Shown here: one piece after another, positions 15,750-24,380 of the stretch | Layout of the letters: each line of letters opens with the position of its first letter | Position numbering within the stretch: position 1 is the stretch's first letter | Assembly: GCF_000722875.1 (NCBI RefSeq) | Contig: NZ_JFHR01000021.1 | Location: 24,162-88,161, forward strand | Source: Sphingobium chlorophenolicum | Lineage (GTDB): Bacteria; Pseudomonadota; Alphaproteobacteria; Sphingomonadales; Sphingomonadaceae | Direction: 5' to 3' | Length of the DNA stretch: 64,000 nt | Program-made: the position numbers and the translations under genes | Notes under the pieces: model-generated | The model's input: only the letters and a program-made list of their open reading frames with translations | Told to the model about the DNA's origin: nothing | The model's database searches: none

Positions 15750-17273
15750 CTAGCTTTCCTGGGAAATGGCCGTGGCCTCCGCAAGCAGCTTGAGTTCGCG
15801 CTTCAATATTTTCCCATAGCTGCTCTTGGGCAGTGTCGGCAGGAAGACATAGCGCTTGGGCCGCTTGAACCGCGCGATCCGCGAGATGCACAGGCTGTCG
15901 AGTTCGGCGGTGGTCGCCTCCGCCCCCGGTTTCAACGCGATGAAGGCGACAATGGATTCGCCCCATTCCTCATCTGGTTCGCCGCAGACGGCCACTTCCT
16001 CGACCGCTGGATGCGCGATCAGCACCTCCTCCACCTCGCGGGGATAGATGTTGGTGCCGCCCGAAATGATCACCTCCTTCGAACGGTCGCGCAGCGTCAG
16101 GCAGCCGGACCGGTCGAAGCTGCCCATGTCCCCGGTGTAAAGCCATCCACCGCGCAGCGCCTTGCGGGTGGCGGGCGTATCGCGCCAATAGCCGGACATG
16201 ACGATGTCTCCGCGACAGACGATTTCGCCGACCTCGCCCACCGGCAGTTCGTCGCCCCGCTTGTCCACCACCCGCACCTGCATCCCCGACCGGGGCCATC
16301 CGACCGAGGCGAGCGTTTCATCGGACGCGCCCTCATAATCCGCCGCGCACAGGCCGGTGATGGTCATCGGGCTTTCGCCCTGGCCGTAAAGCTGGCGGAA
16401 CACCGGCCCGAAGAAGGCGAGCGAACTCTTGATCTCGCTCAGATACATGGGGCCGCCGCCATAGACGATCGACCGCAGGCCGAGCGAGCTTCCGCCGCGC
16501 CTTTCGCCCGCGAGCCGCAGGCGCTGGACCATGGTCGGCGCCAGAAAGGCCCCGCAGGAAAGATGAAAATCGCAAAGGTCCAGAAATTCGTCCGGGTCGA
16601 ACCCGTCCGACGCCGGAATGATCTGGGCCGCCGCCCTGGCGACATAGGGCAGGATATACAGGCCGCTGCCATGGGACATGGGCGCGGCGTGGATGATGCT
16701 GTCCCGCGGCGACAGCGCCTCGAAATCCGCAAGGTGCGCGATGGTCATGGCCAGCAGGTTGCGGTGGCTGAGCATCGCGCCCTTCGATCGCCCGGTCGTC
16801 CCGCTGGTGTAGAAGAGCCAGGCAAGGTCATCCGGTTGGGTCGCCGCCGGCCCTGCGAGCGGCGTATGCGCCAGCATCGCCGCATAGGTTTCGCCACCAA
16901 TCTCCACGACCGGACTGCCTCCCGGCAGCGCGTCGGACAGCGGCCCCGCCAGATCGGCGCCCGCCAGGATCAGCACCGGTTCAGCATCCTCGATGATCAT
17001 CGCCATTTCACGCGGATGCAGCTTCGCGTTGAGGGGCGTGACCATCATGCCCGCCGCCCAGGCGCCGAACAGGATCGCGATATATTCCGGGCAGTTTTTC
17101 GCGGCCACGACGATGCGGTCGCCCTGCACGCCATGGCTGCTGAAGGCCGCCGCCAGGGCCAGCGCATCCGCCCTCAGCCGGGCATGGCTCGCCACCAGGG
17201 CATCGCCGCGAAAAATGGCGGGCCGGTCGGGATGGCGCGTGGCCGCGCCGTCGAGGAGGTGGAAGATATTCAT
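15750..17273 (-). CDS. AMP-forming acyl-CoA synthetase
   Basis: A 507-residue enzyme of the ANL superfamily. The P-loop-like A3 motif is FYTSGTTGRSKGAMLSH (near residue 155), the A5 motif is YGQGESPM, A7 is LYTGDMGSFDRSG, and the C-terminal A10 Lys lies in KSSYGKILKRELK. It would activate a carboxylic acid to its CoA ester with ATP, feeding the beta-oxidation enzymes encoded a few kb away. Its start overlaps the stop of the alpha/beta hydrolase gene (ATGA). The substrate might be an aromatic, branched or sterol-derived acid; nothing in the sequence settles it. Confidence 0.93.
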   Translation of the reverse strand: MNIFHLLDGAATRHPDRPAIFRGDALVASHARLRADALALAAAFSSHGVQGDRIVVAAKNCPEYIAILFGAWAAGMMVTPLNAKLHPREMAMIIEDAEPVLILAGADLAGPLSDALPGGSPVVEIGGETYAAMLAHTPLAGPAATQPDDLAWLFYTSGTTGRSKGAMLSHRNLLAMTIAHLADFEALSPRDSIIHAAPMSHGSGLYILPYVARAAAQIIPASDGFDPDEFLDLCDFHLSCGAFLAPTMVQRLRLAGERRGGSSLGLRSIVYGGGPMYLSEIKSSLAFFGPVFRQLYGQGESPMTITGLCAADYEGASDETLASVGWPRSGMQVRVVDKRGDELPVGEVGEIVCRGDIVMSGYWRDTPATRKALRGGWLYTGDMGSFDRSGCLTLRDRSKEVIISGGTNIYPREVEEVLIAHPAVEEVAVCGEPDEEWGESIVAFIALKPGAEATTAELDSLCISRIARFKRPKRYVFLPTLPKSSYGKILKRELKLLAEATAISQES

Positions 17274-18502
17274 GTCTCGACCAGTTTGCGATCCGCCAGC
17301 CAGCCATGGATCAGGTTCGTCGCCGTTTCGAGATGGTCGGGCTGACCGGCATAATAATGAGTAGCGCCCTCGATCAGTTCGAAACTCTTGTCAGGCGATC
17401 CGGCGGCTTCGAAGATCAGGCGGGCATGGGGTTGGGGCACGGCGTCGTCCGCGCCATTCTCTATGACCAGCAGCGGCGCGCGCAGGGTTTGGGCGCACCG
17501 GATGCCGTCCGCGTTGGTGTCGTCCACCGACCATTGCGAAAGCCAGGCCCGCAAGGTCGAAAAGCGCGCCAGCCCAACCGGCCCGGTATTGGCGGTGAGC
17601 GGATTGCCCAGATAGCACCAGCCGACGCGGCGGCCATTGGGATCGATGCTTCCGTCCAGAAAGCGCGGATCGGCCAGCGTGCGATGGGTGACAAAGCCGC
17701 GCTCCACCTCCGCCGTGCCGCGCATCTTCAGCATTTCCAGCGTGTCCTTCACCCGTCCGGTGATCTTCCGCATCCGCCCCAGTTGCGCGGCGCGATATTC
17801 GGCCAGGAAATCGGCGCTGTAGGGCGGTTGGTTGGAATTTTGCGGATCGTAGATGTCCAGCGCCGGATCCCGGTCGTCCGGATTGCCCTCGTCGCGAACC
17901 GAAGGGTCGATGATGTCGAGCAGCAGTTGCGCCCGCGATATGTGCGCGGCCTGGAATATCACGGCGTCGGCGGGGATAAGGCCCGCGCCCGGCAGGTTGA
18001 CCGGGTCGCCCGCAGGCGTGTGCGTGATCGTCGGATTTTCCGCCTGCGACTGGTAGAAGAGCGCCAGCGACCCACCGCCGGACCAGCCCACCAGCACGAC
18101 CTTCTCATAGCCCAGCCGGGTCTTGGCATGATGGATGAACGCGCCCAGATCGAGCAGTATCTTCTCCAGCACCGCCGCCGTGTCGTTGCGCGCATAGCGG
18201 CTGGCGGCGCACAACACATGCGCGCCCAGCCGCGCCGCCGCGTTCGGGACGGGCAACAGTTGCAGCGTCGATGCCGGATGCATGAACACATGCAGCGTGC
18301 GGGACGGGCGGCCCACCGGTCGGATCAATATGCCTTCCACATTGACCGCGCCCTGGTTGCCGGAAAAGCCATATGTTTCCACGAAGCTGCTCGCCTCGTC
18401 ATAGGCGATGTGCAGCCATTCGAAGGAAAGATCGAAGGTCGGTCGCATGTCTTTCGCGTCCTTCAGCGCCGCTCTGAACGGCGATGCCGGTCCGGGGCGC
18501 AT
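17270..18502 (-). CDS. Alpha/beta hydrolase
   Basis: A 410-residue protein (392 if the ATG at 18448 is used). The nucleophile elbow GWSGGG lies near residue 148, a C-terminal Asp in ENGADDAVP and the His in EGATHYYAG complete a likely triad. It is longer than simple esterases because of an insertion of about 100 residues between strands, rich in Asp and Arg (DPSVRDEGNPDDRDPALD), perhaps a lid. It may hydrolyse an ester, a thioester or a C-C bond of a ring-cleavage product. Translational overlap with the CoA ligase gene suggests that the product is the acid the ligase activates. Confidence 0.85.
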   Translation of the reverse strand: MRPGPASPFRAALKDAKDMRPTFDLSFEWLHIAYDEASSFVETYGFSGNQGAVNVEGILIRPVGRPSRTLHVFMHPASTLQLLPVPNAAARLGAHVLCAASRYARNDTAAVLEKILLDLGAFIHHAKTRLGYEKVVLVGWSGGGSLALFYQSQAENPTITHTPAGDPVNLPGAGLIPADAVIFQAAHISRAQLLLDIIDPSVRDEGNPDDRDPALDIYDPQNSNQPPYSADFLAEYRAAQLGRMRKITGRVKDTLEMLKMRGTAEVERGFVTHRTLADPRFLDGSIDPNGRRVGWCYLGNPLTANTGPVGLARFSTLRAWLSQWSVDDTNADGIRCAQTLRAPLLVIENGADDAVPQPHARLIFEAAGSPDKSFELIEGATHYYAGQPDHLETATNLIHGWLADRKLVET

Positions 18503-18515
18503 TTCAGCAATGGAT

Positions 18516-19127
18516 TCAGGCGTATCGCTCGCGCTGCCGCTTGATCAGTTCAACCAGGGCGGTCTCGACATTCCGGTTCTCCGCCTGCGCCTGCTTCTTG
18601 CAGTCGCACCACATTTTCAGGTCGGCATAGCCCTGTTCCGAATGGCGGTTCCAATCGGCGTCCAGCGGCGTGGTGATTTCCAGCCGCATCCCGTTCGGAT
18701 CGTGGAAATAGATGCTGTAGATCAGCCCCTTGTGATCGGTGGGGCCGACCACGTCGATGCCGTTCGACACCAGCCACTCATACCATTGGTCGACCTCCGC
18801 CGCGTTTTTCGCCTGAAGCGCGATATGATCGAATATCTCATAGGCAGGATGAGTGGTTTCGGGACGCGGCGGCAGACCGGGCGCTTCGAAGAAGGCGATG
18901 GTCGAACCGTCCTGCATCCGGAAGAAAATGTGGAAATAGGGAAAGGGATCGCCGGTCGACGGCACGCTGTCGTCATAGACCGTGCTGGCCAGTTCCATGC
19001 CCATGATGCCGGTGTAGAAATTGGCGGTCGCCTCCACATCATGGGTCACCCATGCGGCATGGTTCAGCATCACCGGCGTCAGTCCAGGTTCCTGCCGCGC
19101 TGGCTGCAATTTGGGGGGCTGATCCAC
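18516..19127 (-). CDS. VOC-family protein, extradiol-dioxygenase/glyoxalase-like
   Basis: A 203-residue protein with paired beta-alpha-beta-beta-beta modules. The metal ligands expected for this superfamily are visible: His in MLNHAAWVT, His in IFDHIALQ and Glu in GMRLEITTP. This would fit an Fe(II) extradiol dioxygenase, an isomerase or an epimerase. A C-terminal extension of about 50 residues (KMWCDCKKQAQAENRN) is unusual. It is the first gene of a unit running through the hydrolase, CoA ligase and SDR, and lies 89 bp downstream of an exact GTCCC-N8-GGGAC repeat. A ring-cleavage role is possible but unproved. Confidence 0.85.
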   Translation of the reverse strand: MDQPPKLQPARQEPGLTPVMLNHAAWVTHDVEATANFYTGIMGMELASTVYDDSVPSTGDPFPYFHIFFRMQDGSTIAFFEAPGLPPRPETTHPAYEIFDHIALQAKNAAEVDQWYEWLVSNGIDVVGPTDHKGLIYSIYFHDPNGMRLEITTPLDADWNRHSEQGYADLKMWCDCKKQAQAENRNVETALVELIKRQRERYA

Positions 19128-19215
19128 GTTGAGTTCCCTATAATTGGCGGTTCCGCCCCAAGCGTCGATGGGGCTATGTCCCGACAGCTTATGCGAAAAA
19201 GCGCGGCGTCCCGAT

Positions 19216-19233
19216 GTCCCCGGCGGGCGGGAC
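19216..19233. promoter_or_regulatory. Inverted repeat GTCCC-N8-GGGAC, VOC side of a divergent promoter
   Basis: GTCCC at 19216-19220 and GGGAC at 19229-19233 with an 8-nt spacer, 89 bp upstream of the VOC gene. A second exact copy lies 43 bp away in the same divergent gap. Confidence 0.6.
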
Positions 19234-19275
19234 TGACGCTTTTTCGAGCGCGGCCCGCATCCTCATAAGCCCGGC

Positions 19276-19293
19276 GTCCCTGTCGCCGGGGAC
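19276..19293. promoter_or_regulatory. Inverted repeat GTCCC-N8-GGGAC, dehydrogenase side of a divergent promoter
   Basis: GTCCC at 19276-19280 and GGGAC at 19289-19293, 104 bp upstream of the first acyl-CoA dehydrogenase gene. Centre-to-centre distance from its partner site is 60 bp. Confidence 0.6.
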
Positions 19294-19396
19294 CGCCGGA
19301 TCGACCGGCCTGCCCTACCGTCCGGCTTCGACACAGGGCGCCCCACTCGCTAGTTTGGGCGCGACAGGGACGATAACCAAGGATTCTGCCTCCAAC

Positions 19397-20590
19397 ATGG
19401 CGCATGACGACACAGCGGAAGATGCCCGTTTCCGGGCCGAAGTTCGCGACTTCCTGGACGAGGCGCTGCCCGAACGGCTGCGCGCCGCGCCCCGCACCTT
19501 ATTGATGAAGAATGTGGCCGACCAGCAGGAATGGCACCAGATTCTGGGCCGCAAGGGCTGGTCGGTGCCCGGCTGGCCGGTCGAATATGGCGGCACCGGC
19601 TGGACGGTGCGGCAACGCCACATCTTCGACCAGGAATTGAGCCTGGCGCGGGCGCCGATGCTCAGCCCCCAGATGAACATGATCGGCCCGGTCATCTACA
19701 CCTTTGGCACGCAGGCGCAGAAGAACGCGCATCTGCCCTCCATCGTCTCCGGGGAGCGGCTGTGGTGTCAGGGATATTCCGAACCGGGCGCGGGATCGGA
19801 CCTCAGCGCGCTGCGCACCCGCGCCGTGCGGGACGGCGACGACTATGTGATCAACGGCCAGAAGATCTGGACGACGTTCGCCCATGTGGCCGAATGGATG
19901 TTCTGCCTTGTCCGTACATCGAATGAAGGAAAGCCGCAGGCGGGCATCACCTTCCTGCTGATCGACATGAAGACGCCGGGCATAGAGGTCCGGCCGATCA
20001 TCTCCATCGACAATCTGCATCATCTGAACGAGGTTTTCTTCACCGACGTGCGCGTGCCGGTCGAAAACCGGATCGGGGAGGAGAATGCGGGCTGGAACTA
20101 CGCCAAATTCCTGCTGAAGCATGAGCGGGACAATATCGGCGAAATCGGCACGCTGATGATCCACCTCCAGAATCTGCGCAAACATGTGCGCCGCGTGGAG
20201 GCCGCCGCCCCGGACCTGGCCCCCTATATGAAGCGCGACCTGCTGGAGCTGGAGGCCGAACTGCTCGCGATCGACGCGCTGAACGCGCGCCGCGTCGCCC
20301 TGGCCGAAAACGGGTCGGAAGACCCGACCTTCGCGTCCATGATCAAGCTGCGGTCGAGCGAATTGCAGCAGCGCATCTTCGAACTGGGCATCGATACGCT
20401 GGGCCCCTATGTCCAGGCGAGCCAGACCGAAAAGCTGGGCGAGGCCGATCCGGAAAGGCTGGTGGGACCAGTTGGCGGACCGGAAGCCGTCACCAACCAT
20501 CTCTATGGCCGCGCCCTGACCATCCTCGGCGGCACGAGCGAGGTCCAGCGCAACATCATCTACAAGGCCACGGAGGCGCTCTACCGATGA
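19397..20590 (+). CDS. Acyl-CoA dehydrogenase (first of a tandem pair)
   Basis: A protein of 397 residues; the ATG at 19397 (MAHDDTAEDARFR) fits the usual N-terminal helix, and the frame upstream is not coding. The middle domain motif YSEPGAGSDLSALRT contacts the FAD and substrate, and the C-terminal domain has ALTILGGTSEVQRNI, which binds FAD from the second subunit. It oxidises an acyl-CoA to the enoyl-CoA and passes electrons to ETF. A second acyl-CoA dehydrogenase follows after 37 bp; such pairs in steroid side-chain catabolism form alpha2beta2 heterotetramers, and the same is likely here. Confidence 0.93.
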   Translation: MAHDDTAEDARFRAEVRDFLDEALPERLRAAPRTLLMKNVADQQEWHQILGRKGWSVPGWPVEYGGTGWTVRQRHIFDQELSLARAPMLSPQMNMIGPVIYTFGTQAQKNAHLPSIVSGERLWCQGYSEPGAGSDLSALRTRAVRDGDDYVINGQKIWTTFAHVAEWMFCLVRTSNEGKPQAGITFLLIDMKTPGIEVRPIISIDNLHHLNEVFFTDVRVPVENRIGEENAGWNYAKFLLKHERDNIGEIGTLMIHLQNLRKHVRRVEAAAPDLAPYMKRDLLELEAELLAIDALNARRVALAENGSEDPTFASMIKLRSSELQQRIFELGIDTLGPYVQASQTEKLGEADPERLVGPVGGPEAVTNHLYGRALTILGGTSEVQRNIIYKATEALYR

Positions 20591-20627
20591 ATTCGTCAGC
20601 AGTGACCCGGCCGGAGCACGCATCGTC

Positions 20628-21767
20628 ATGAGCCATATCTTCAACGAGGACCAGAGCGCGTTGCAGGACGCCGTCAGGGCTTTCCTGGCCCATGAATATG
20701 GCTGGGAAAAGCGCGGAGAGATCATCGCGTCGGACGCGGGCTGGTCGCCGGACATCTGGCGGCGTTTCGCCGTGGAACTGGGACTGCTCGGCCTGTCCAT
20801 CGGCGAAGAGGCGGGCGGCATCGGCGGCGATGCCTATGACCGGCTGGCGGTGATGGAGGCGTTGGGCGAAGCGCTGGTGGTCGAACCGTTCGCGGAGACG
20901 GCGATTTTCGCGGCGGGCCTGTTGCAGCAATCCTCCTCCCCCCTTGCCGCCGATCTGATCGGCGCGATCCTGTCGGGCGACGCCGTGGTCGCGGTGGCGC
21001 TGGATGAGCCGGAAGCGTTCGGCCGCGCCGACGCCATCCGCGCTCATGCGGAGGAAACAGCGGACGGCTATCACCTGCATGGCGACAAAGCCGTGGTTGT
21101 CGGCGCGCCATGGAGCAGCCACCTGATCGTCGGCGCCCGCCTGTCCAGCCCCCACCTGTCCGGCCATGGTCTGGCGCTGTTCCTGGTCGACACGGGCGCG
21201 GAAAATGTTGCGCGGCGCGACTTCGTCACCATCGACGGGAAACGCGCTTCGGAAATCCGGCTGGATGGCGTTTCCGTCGGCCGGGACGCGCTTCTCCTGC
21301 AAGATGCGGACGCGCAAGTCGATCTGGCGACGGACGAGATGACCGCCGCCCTCTGCGGCGAAGCCGTCGGCGTTCTGGGCGCGATGCTGCGGCAGACCGT
21401 GCGCTACATGCTGGAACGGCAGCAGTTCGGCCGCCCGCTCAGCGAATTCCAGGCGTTGCAGCATCGCATCGCGGACATGCGGGTGTCGGTCGAAATAGCG
21501 ACCGCCGTCGCCTTCATGGCGGCGGAGGCTCTCGGCTCCCCGCGTGCGCAGCGTGTCGCCGCGATTTCCGCCGCGAAGGTTACGATCGCCAAGTCATGCC
21601 GGATGGTCAGCCAGGCCGCCGTGCAGCTTCATGGCGGCATGGGCATGACCAACGAACTGCCCATCGGCCATCTCTTCAAGCGCGCCATGGTGATCGAACG
21701 GCAATTTGGCGGGATCACGCAAAATCTGCTGCGCATGGCTTCCGTGCCCGATCATGGCCTCATCTGA
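20628..21767 (+). CDS. Acyl-CoA dehydrogenase (second of a tandem pair)
   Basis: A 379-residue member of the same superfamily, more divergent than its neighbour: the middle-domain region around residues 100-180 lacks the clear SEPGAGSD motif, while the C-terminal FAD site QLHGGMGMTNELPIGHLFKR is well kept. This asymmetry is what is seen when one subunit of a heteromeric FadE carries the active site and the other supplies FAD contacts. The ATG at 20628 lies 37 bp after the first gene. The pair is therefore probably one enzyme acting on a bulky CoA thioester. Confidence 0.9.
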   Translation: MSHIFNEDQSALQDAVRAFLAHEYGWEKRGEIIASDAGWSPDIWRRFAVELGLLGLSIGEEAGGIGGDAYDRLAVMEALGEALVVEPFAETAIFAAGLLQQSSSPLAADLIGAILSGDAVVAVALDEPEAFGRADAIRAHAEETADGYHLHGDKAVVVGAPWSSHLIVGARLSSPHLSGHGLALFLVDTGAENVARRDFVTIDGKRASEIRLDGVSVGRDALLLQDADAQVDLATDEMTAALCGEAVGVLGAMLRQTVRYMLERQQFGRPLSEFQALQHRIADMRVSVEIATAVAFMAAEALGSPRAQRVAAISAAKVTIAKSCRMVSQAAVQLHGGMGMTNELPIGHLFKRAMVIERQFGGITQNLLRMASVPDHGLI

Positions 21768-21786
21768 CTTTATCGAAGGACCAATC

Positions 21787-22698
21787 ATGACTGTCGATCT
21801 TAAAGGCCGCGTGGCCGTCATCACCGGGTCGGGGGCTGGCCTTGGCCGCGAATATGCGCTGCTGCTCAGCAAGCTGGGCGCGAAGATCGTCGTGAACGAT
21901 CTGGGCGGAACCGTGAACGGACAGGGCGCCAGTACCGCCGCCGCCGACAGCGTCGTCGCGGAAATCGCGGCGGCGGGCGGAGAGGCCGTCGCCAATTATG
22001 ACAGCGTCACCGATCCGGAGGGCGGCAAGCGGATCGTGGCGACCGCGCTGGACGCCTTCGGCAAGGTCGACATCGTCATCAACAATGCGGGCATCCTGCG
22101 CGACCGGTCCTTCATCAAGATGACGCCGCAGGAATTTTGGGACGTCATCAACGTCCACCTGTTCGGCGCGTTCAACGTGACGCACGCCGCCTGGCCGCAC
22201 CTTATCGCGCAAAATTACGGGCGGGTGGTGATGACCACTTCGGCCGGCGGGCATAACGGCAATTTCGGCCAGTCCAACTACGGCGCGGCGAAGCTGGCCC
22301 TGGTCGGCATGTTGAATTGCCTCGCGCTGGAGGGGAAGAAGCATAATGTGCTGGTGAACGCGATCTCCCCCGCCGCCCTGACGCGCATGACGGAAAATAT
22401 CCCGACCGGCGACATCGCCCAATATCTGAAGCCCGAACTGGTCGCACCCGCCGTGGCGTGGCTCAGCAGCGAGCAGTTCGTCGACAGCGGCGTGATCCTG
22501 GCGACGATAGCCGGTTTCTACTCGCGCATCGCCTATTTCGACGGTCCGGGGCGGCAATATGATCCGCTGGAACCCGTCACCGCCGACATGCTGGCGGACT
22601 CCGCCGACGCGATCCTTGCGCTGGACGGCGCGAAACCCGTGCAGCCCGGACCGCTGGGCGAAACCGAAGCGCGCCTGCGGGCGATAGGCCGCCTGTAA
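21787..22698 (+). CDS. SDR, 17beta-hydroxysteroid dehydrogenase type 4-like
   Basis: A protein of 303 residues from the ATG at 21787, preceded by GAAGGA. The N-terminus has ITGSGAGLGREYAL and NDLGGTVNGQGAST, the distinctive signature of the dehydrogenase domain of peroxisomal multifunctional enzyme 2 (17beta-HSD4), then NNAGILRD and the catalytic YGAAK. It would oxidise the 3-hydroxyacyl-CoA formed by the MaoC hydratase whose gene follows with a TAATG overlap; in eukaryotes the two activities are fused in one protein. This supports a beta-oxidation cycle on a branched or ring-bearing acyl-CoA. Confidence 0.92.
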   Translation: MTVDLKGRVAVITGSGAGLGREYALLLSKLGAKIVVNDLGGTVNGQGASTAAADSVVAEIAAAGGEAVANYDSVTDPEGGKRIVATALDAFGKVDIVINNAGILRDRSFIKMTPQEFWDVINVHLFGAFNVTHAAWPHLIAQNYGRVVMTTSAGGHNGNFGQSNYGAAKLALVGMLNCLALEGKKHNVLVNAISPAALTRMTENIPTGDIAQYLKPELVAPAVAWLSSEQFVDSGVILATIAGFYSRIAYFDGPGRQYDPLEPVTADMLADSADAILALDGAKPVQPGPLGETEARLRAIGRL

Positions 22699-23186
22699 TG
22701 GCGATGGAGCAAGCGATGACGCGGACGATAACGACACCCGGCCAATTTCTGGAAATGGTCGGGGAAATACTCGGCCCCAGCGATCCGGTGACGATCACCC
22801 AGAAGATGATCGACCAGTTCGCCGAGGCGACCGGCGACCATCAGTGGATTCACGTCGACGTCGACCGCGCCAGCCGCGAGATGCCGGGTGGGAAGACCAT
22901 TGCCCATGGCTATCTCACCCTCTCGCTGCTGGCGGGACTGCAAAACGCCATCTACCGGGTCGAGGGCGTGGGCCGGGCGATCAATTACGGCGCGAACAAG
23001 CTGCGGCTGATCGCGCCCGTCCCCGTCGGATCGCAGGTCCAGTTGACGCAGACGATCAGCGGTGCGGAACGGATCGACGGCGGGGTGAAGGTCAGCATCG
23101 ACAATCTCTTCACCATCGTGGGCCAGGAACGGCCGGTGCTGGCGGTCGAAACCATCGGCCTGTTCTTCGACGAACCGGCGGCATAA
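22698..23186 (+). CDS. MaoC-like enoyl-CoA hydratase
   Basis: A single hot-dog domain of 162 residues. The hydratase-2 motif is present as FAEATGDHQWIHVD followed by GGKTIAHGYLTLS, giving the Asp and His of the active site. It hydrates trans-2-enoyl-CoA to the (R)-3-hydroxyacyl-CoA, matching the stereochemistry of the 17beta-HSD4-like SDR encoded just upstream with one shared base. The active form is probably a dimer. The position between the acyl-CoA dehydrogenases and the thiolase-like protein completes a beta-oxidation order in one operon. Confidence 0.93.
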   Translation: MAMEQAMTRTITTPGQFLEMVGEILGPSDPVTITQKMIDQFAEATGDHQWIHVDVDRASREMPGGKTIAHGYLTLSLLAGLQNAIYRVEGVGRAINYGANKLRLIAPVPVGSQVQLTQTISGAERIDGGVKVSIDNLFTIVGQERPVLAVETIGLFFDEPAA

Positions 23187-23207
23187 GCTGAAGCAGAAGG
23201 TGATCCT

Positions 23208-24380
23208 GTGACGATCCGGGACAAAGCATATATTGTGGGCGCGTTCGAACATCCCACGCGCAAGGCCGACGGCATTTCGCTCGCCCAATTGCATGCGGAG
23301 GTCGCGCTGGGCGCGATGGCCGATGCGGGCATCACGGCGGACATGATCGACGGCTATTTCTATTCGGGCGACGCGCCAGGTTTCGGCGCGTTCACCATCC
23401 CCGAATATCTGGGCCTCAACATCCGCCACCTGGACGGCACCGACATTGGCGGATCGTCCTATATCGCGCATGTCTCCCACGCGGCGCAGGCCATCGCGGC
23501 GGGCAAATGTTCCGTCGCGCTGATCGCCATGGCAGGTCGCCCTCGCGCCGCGAAGGTGCCGATCGAGGTGGACCTCGCCTTCCTCAACAATCCCAACATC
23601 CCTGAGGTGCCGAGCGAATTTCCCTACGATCTGCTGCCGGTGTCGGGCTATGCGATGGTCGCGGCGCGGCACATGCACGAACATGGCACGACCAGCGAGC
23701 AACTGGCCTGGATCAAGGTTGCCGCGTCCCACCATGCCCAGCACAACCCCCACGCCATGCTGCGGCAGGTCGTGACGGTGGAGGATGTCGTCAACTCCCC
23801 GATGGTGGCCGACCCGCTGCACCGGCTGGACTGCTGCGTCGTGAGTGACGGCGGCGGCGCGGTGATCGTGGCGGCGCCGGAAATCGCGCGCAACCTGAAA
23901 CGCCCGCTGGTCGCCGTCCGGGGCGGCGGCGAGTCGGTCAAGGGGCTGAACGGCGGCCGGTTCGACATCCTCACCTCCGCCGGTGTGGCATCCGGCAATG
24001 CGGCGTTCGAGGAAGCGGGCGTGGCGCGTTCCGACATCAAATATGCGTCGATCTACGACAGCTTCACCATCACCGTGCTGATGCATCTGGAGGATCTGGG
24101 CTTTTGCGAGAAGGGCCGCGGCGGCGCCTTCGTGTCGGACGGCAACCTCATCTCCGGCGTGGGACGGCTGCCGATCAACACCGACGGCGGCGGCCTGTGC
24201 AACAACCATCCCGCCAATCGCGGCGGAATCACGAAGATCATCGAGGCGGTGCGCCAGTTGCGTGGCGAAGCGCATCCGGCAGTGCAGGTTCCCGGCTGCG
24301 ACCTGGCCCTGGCGCATGGCACCGGCGGGTCGCTGGGCGTCCGCCACGGCAGCGCAACGCTTATTCTTGAGAGGCAGTGA
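23208..24380 (+). CDS. Thiolase-like protein of the SCP-x/Ltp type, lacking the nucleophilic Cys
   Basis: A protein of 390 residues with a GTG start at 23208 after AGAAGG. The fold is thiolase: GGGLCNNHPANRGG carries the conserved His, and the C-terminal CxGG is replaced by AHGTGGSLGVRH. At the position of the acyl-accepting Cys the protein reads DIGGSSYIAHV, so there is no Cys. The same loss is known in Ltp2-type steroid retro-aldolases, which work with a DUF35 partner; a DUF35 gene follows directly here. It is therefore either a side-chain aldolase or an unusual thiolase. The start overlaps no other gene. Confidence 0.88.
   Translation: MTIRDKAYIVGAFEHPTRKADGISLAQLHAEVALGAMADAGITADMIDGYFYSGDAPGFGAFTIPEYLGLNIRHLDGTDIGGSSYIAHVSHAAQAIAAGKCSVALIAMAGRPRAAKVPIEVDLAFLNNPNIPEVPSEFPYDLLPVSGYAMVAARHMHEHGTTSEQLAWIKVAASHHAQHNPHAMLRQVVTVEDVVNSPMVADPLHRLDCCVVSDGGGAVIVAAPEIARNLKRPLVAVRGGGESVKGLNGGRFDILTSAGVASGNAAFEEAGVARSDIKYASIYDSFTITVLMHLEDLGFCEKGRGGAFVSDGNLISGVGRLPINTDGGGLCNNHPANRGGITKIIEAVRQLRGEAHPAVQVPGCDLALAHGTGGSLGVRHGSATLILERQ

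Noticed and set aside
15609..17345. Plus-strand open frame of 578 codons
   Set aside because: Shadow of the acyl-CoA synthetase gene; low-complexity, Arg-rich translation.
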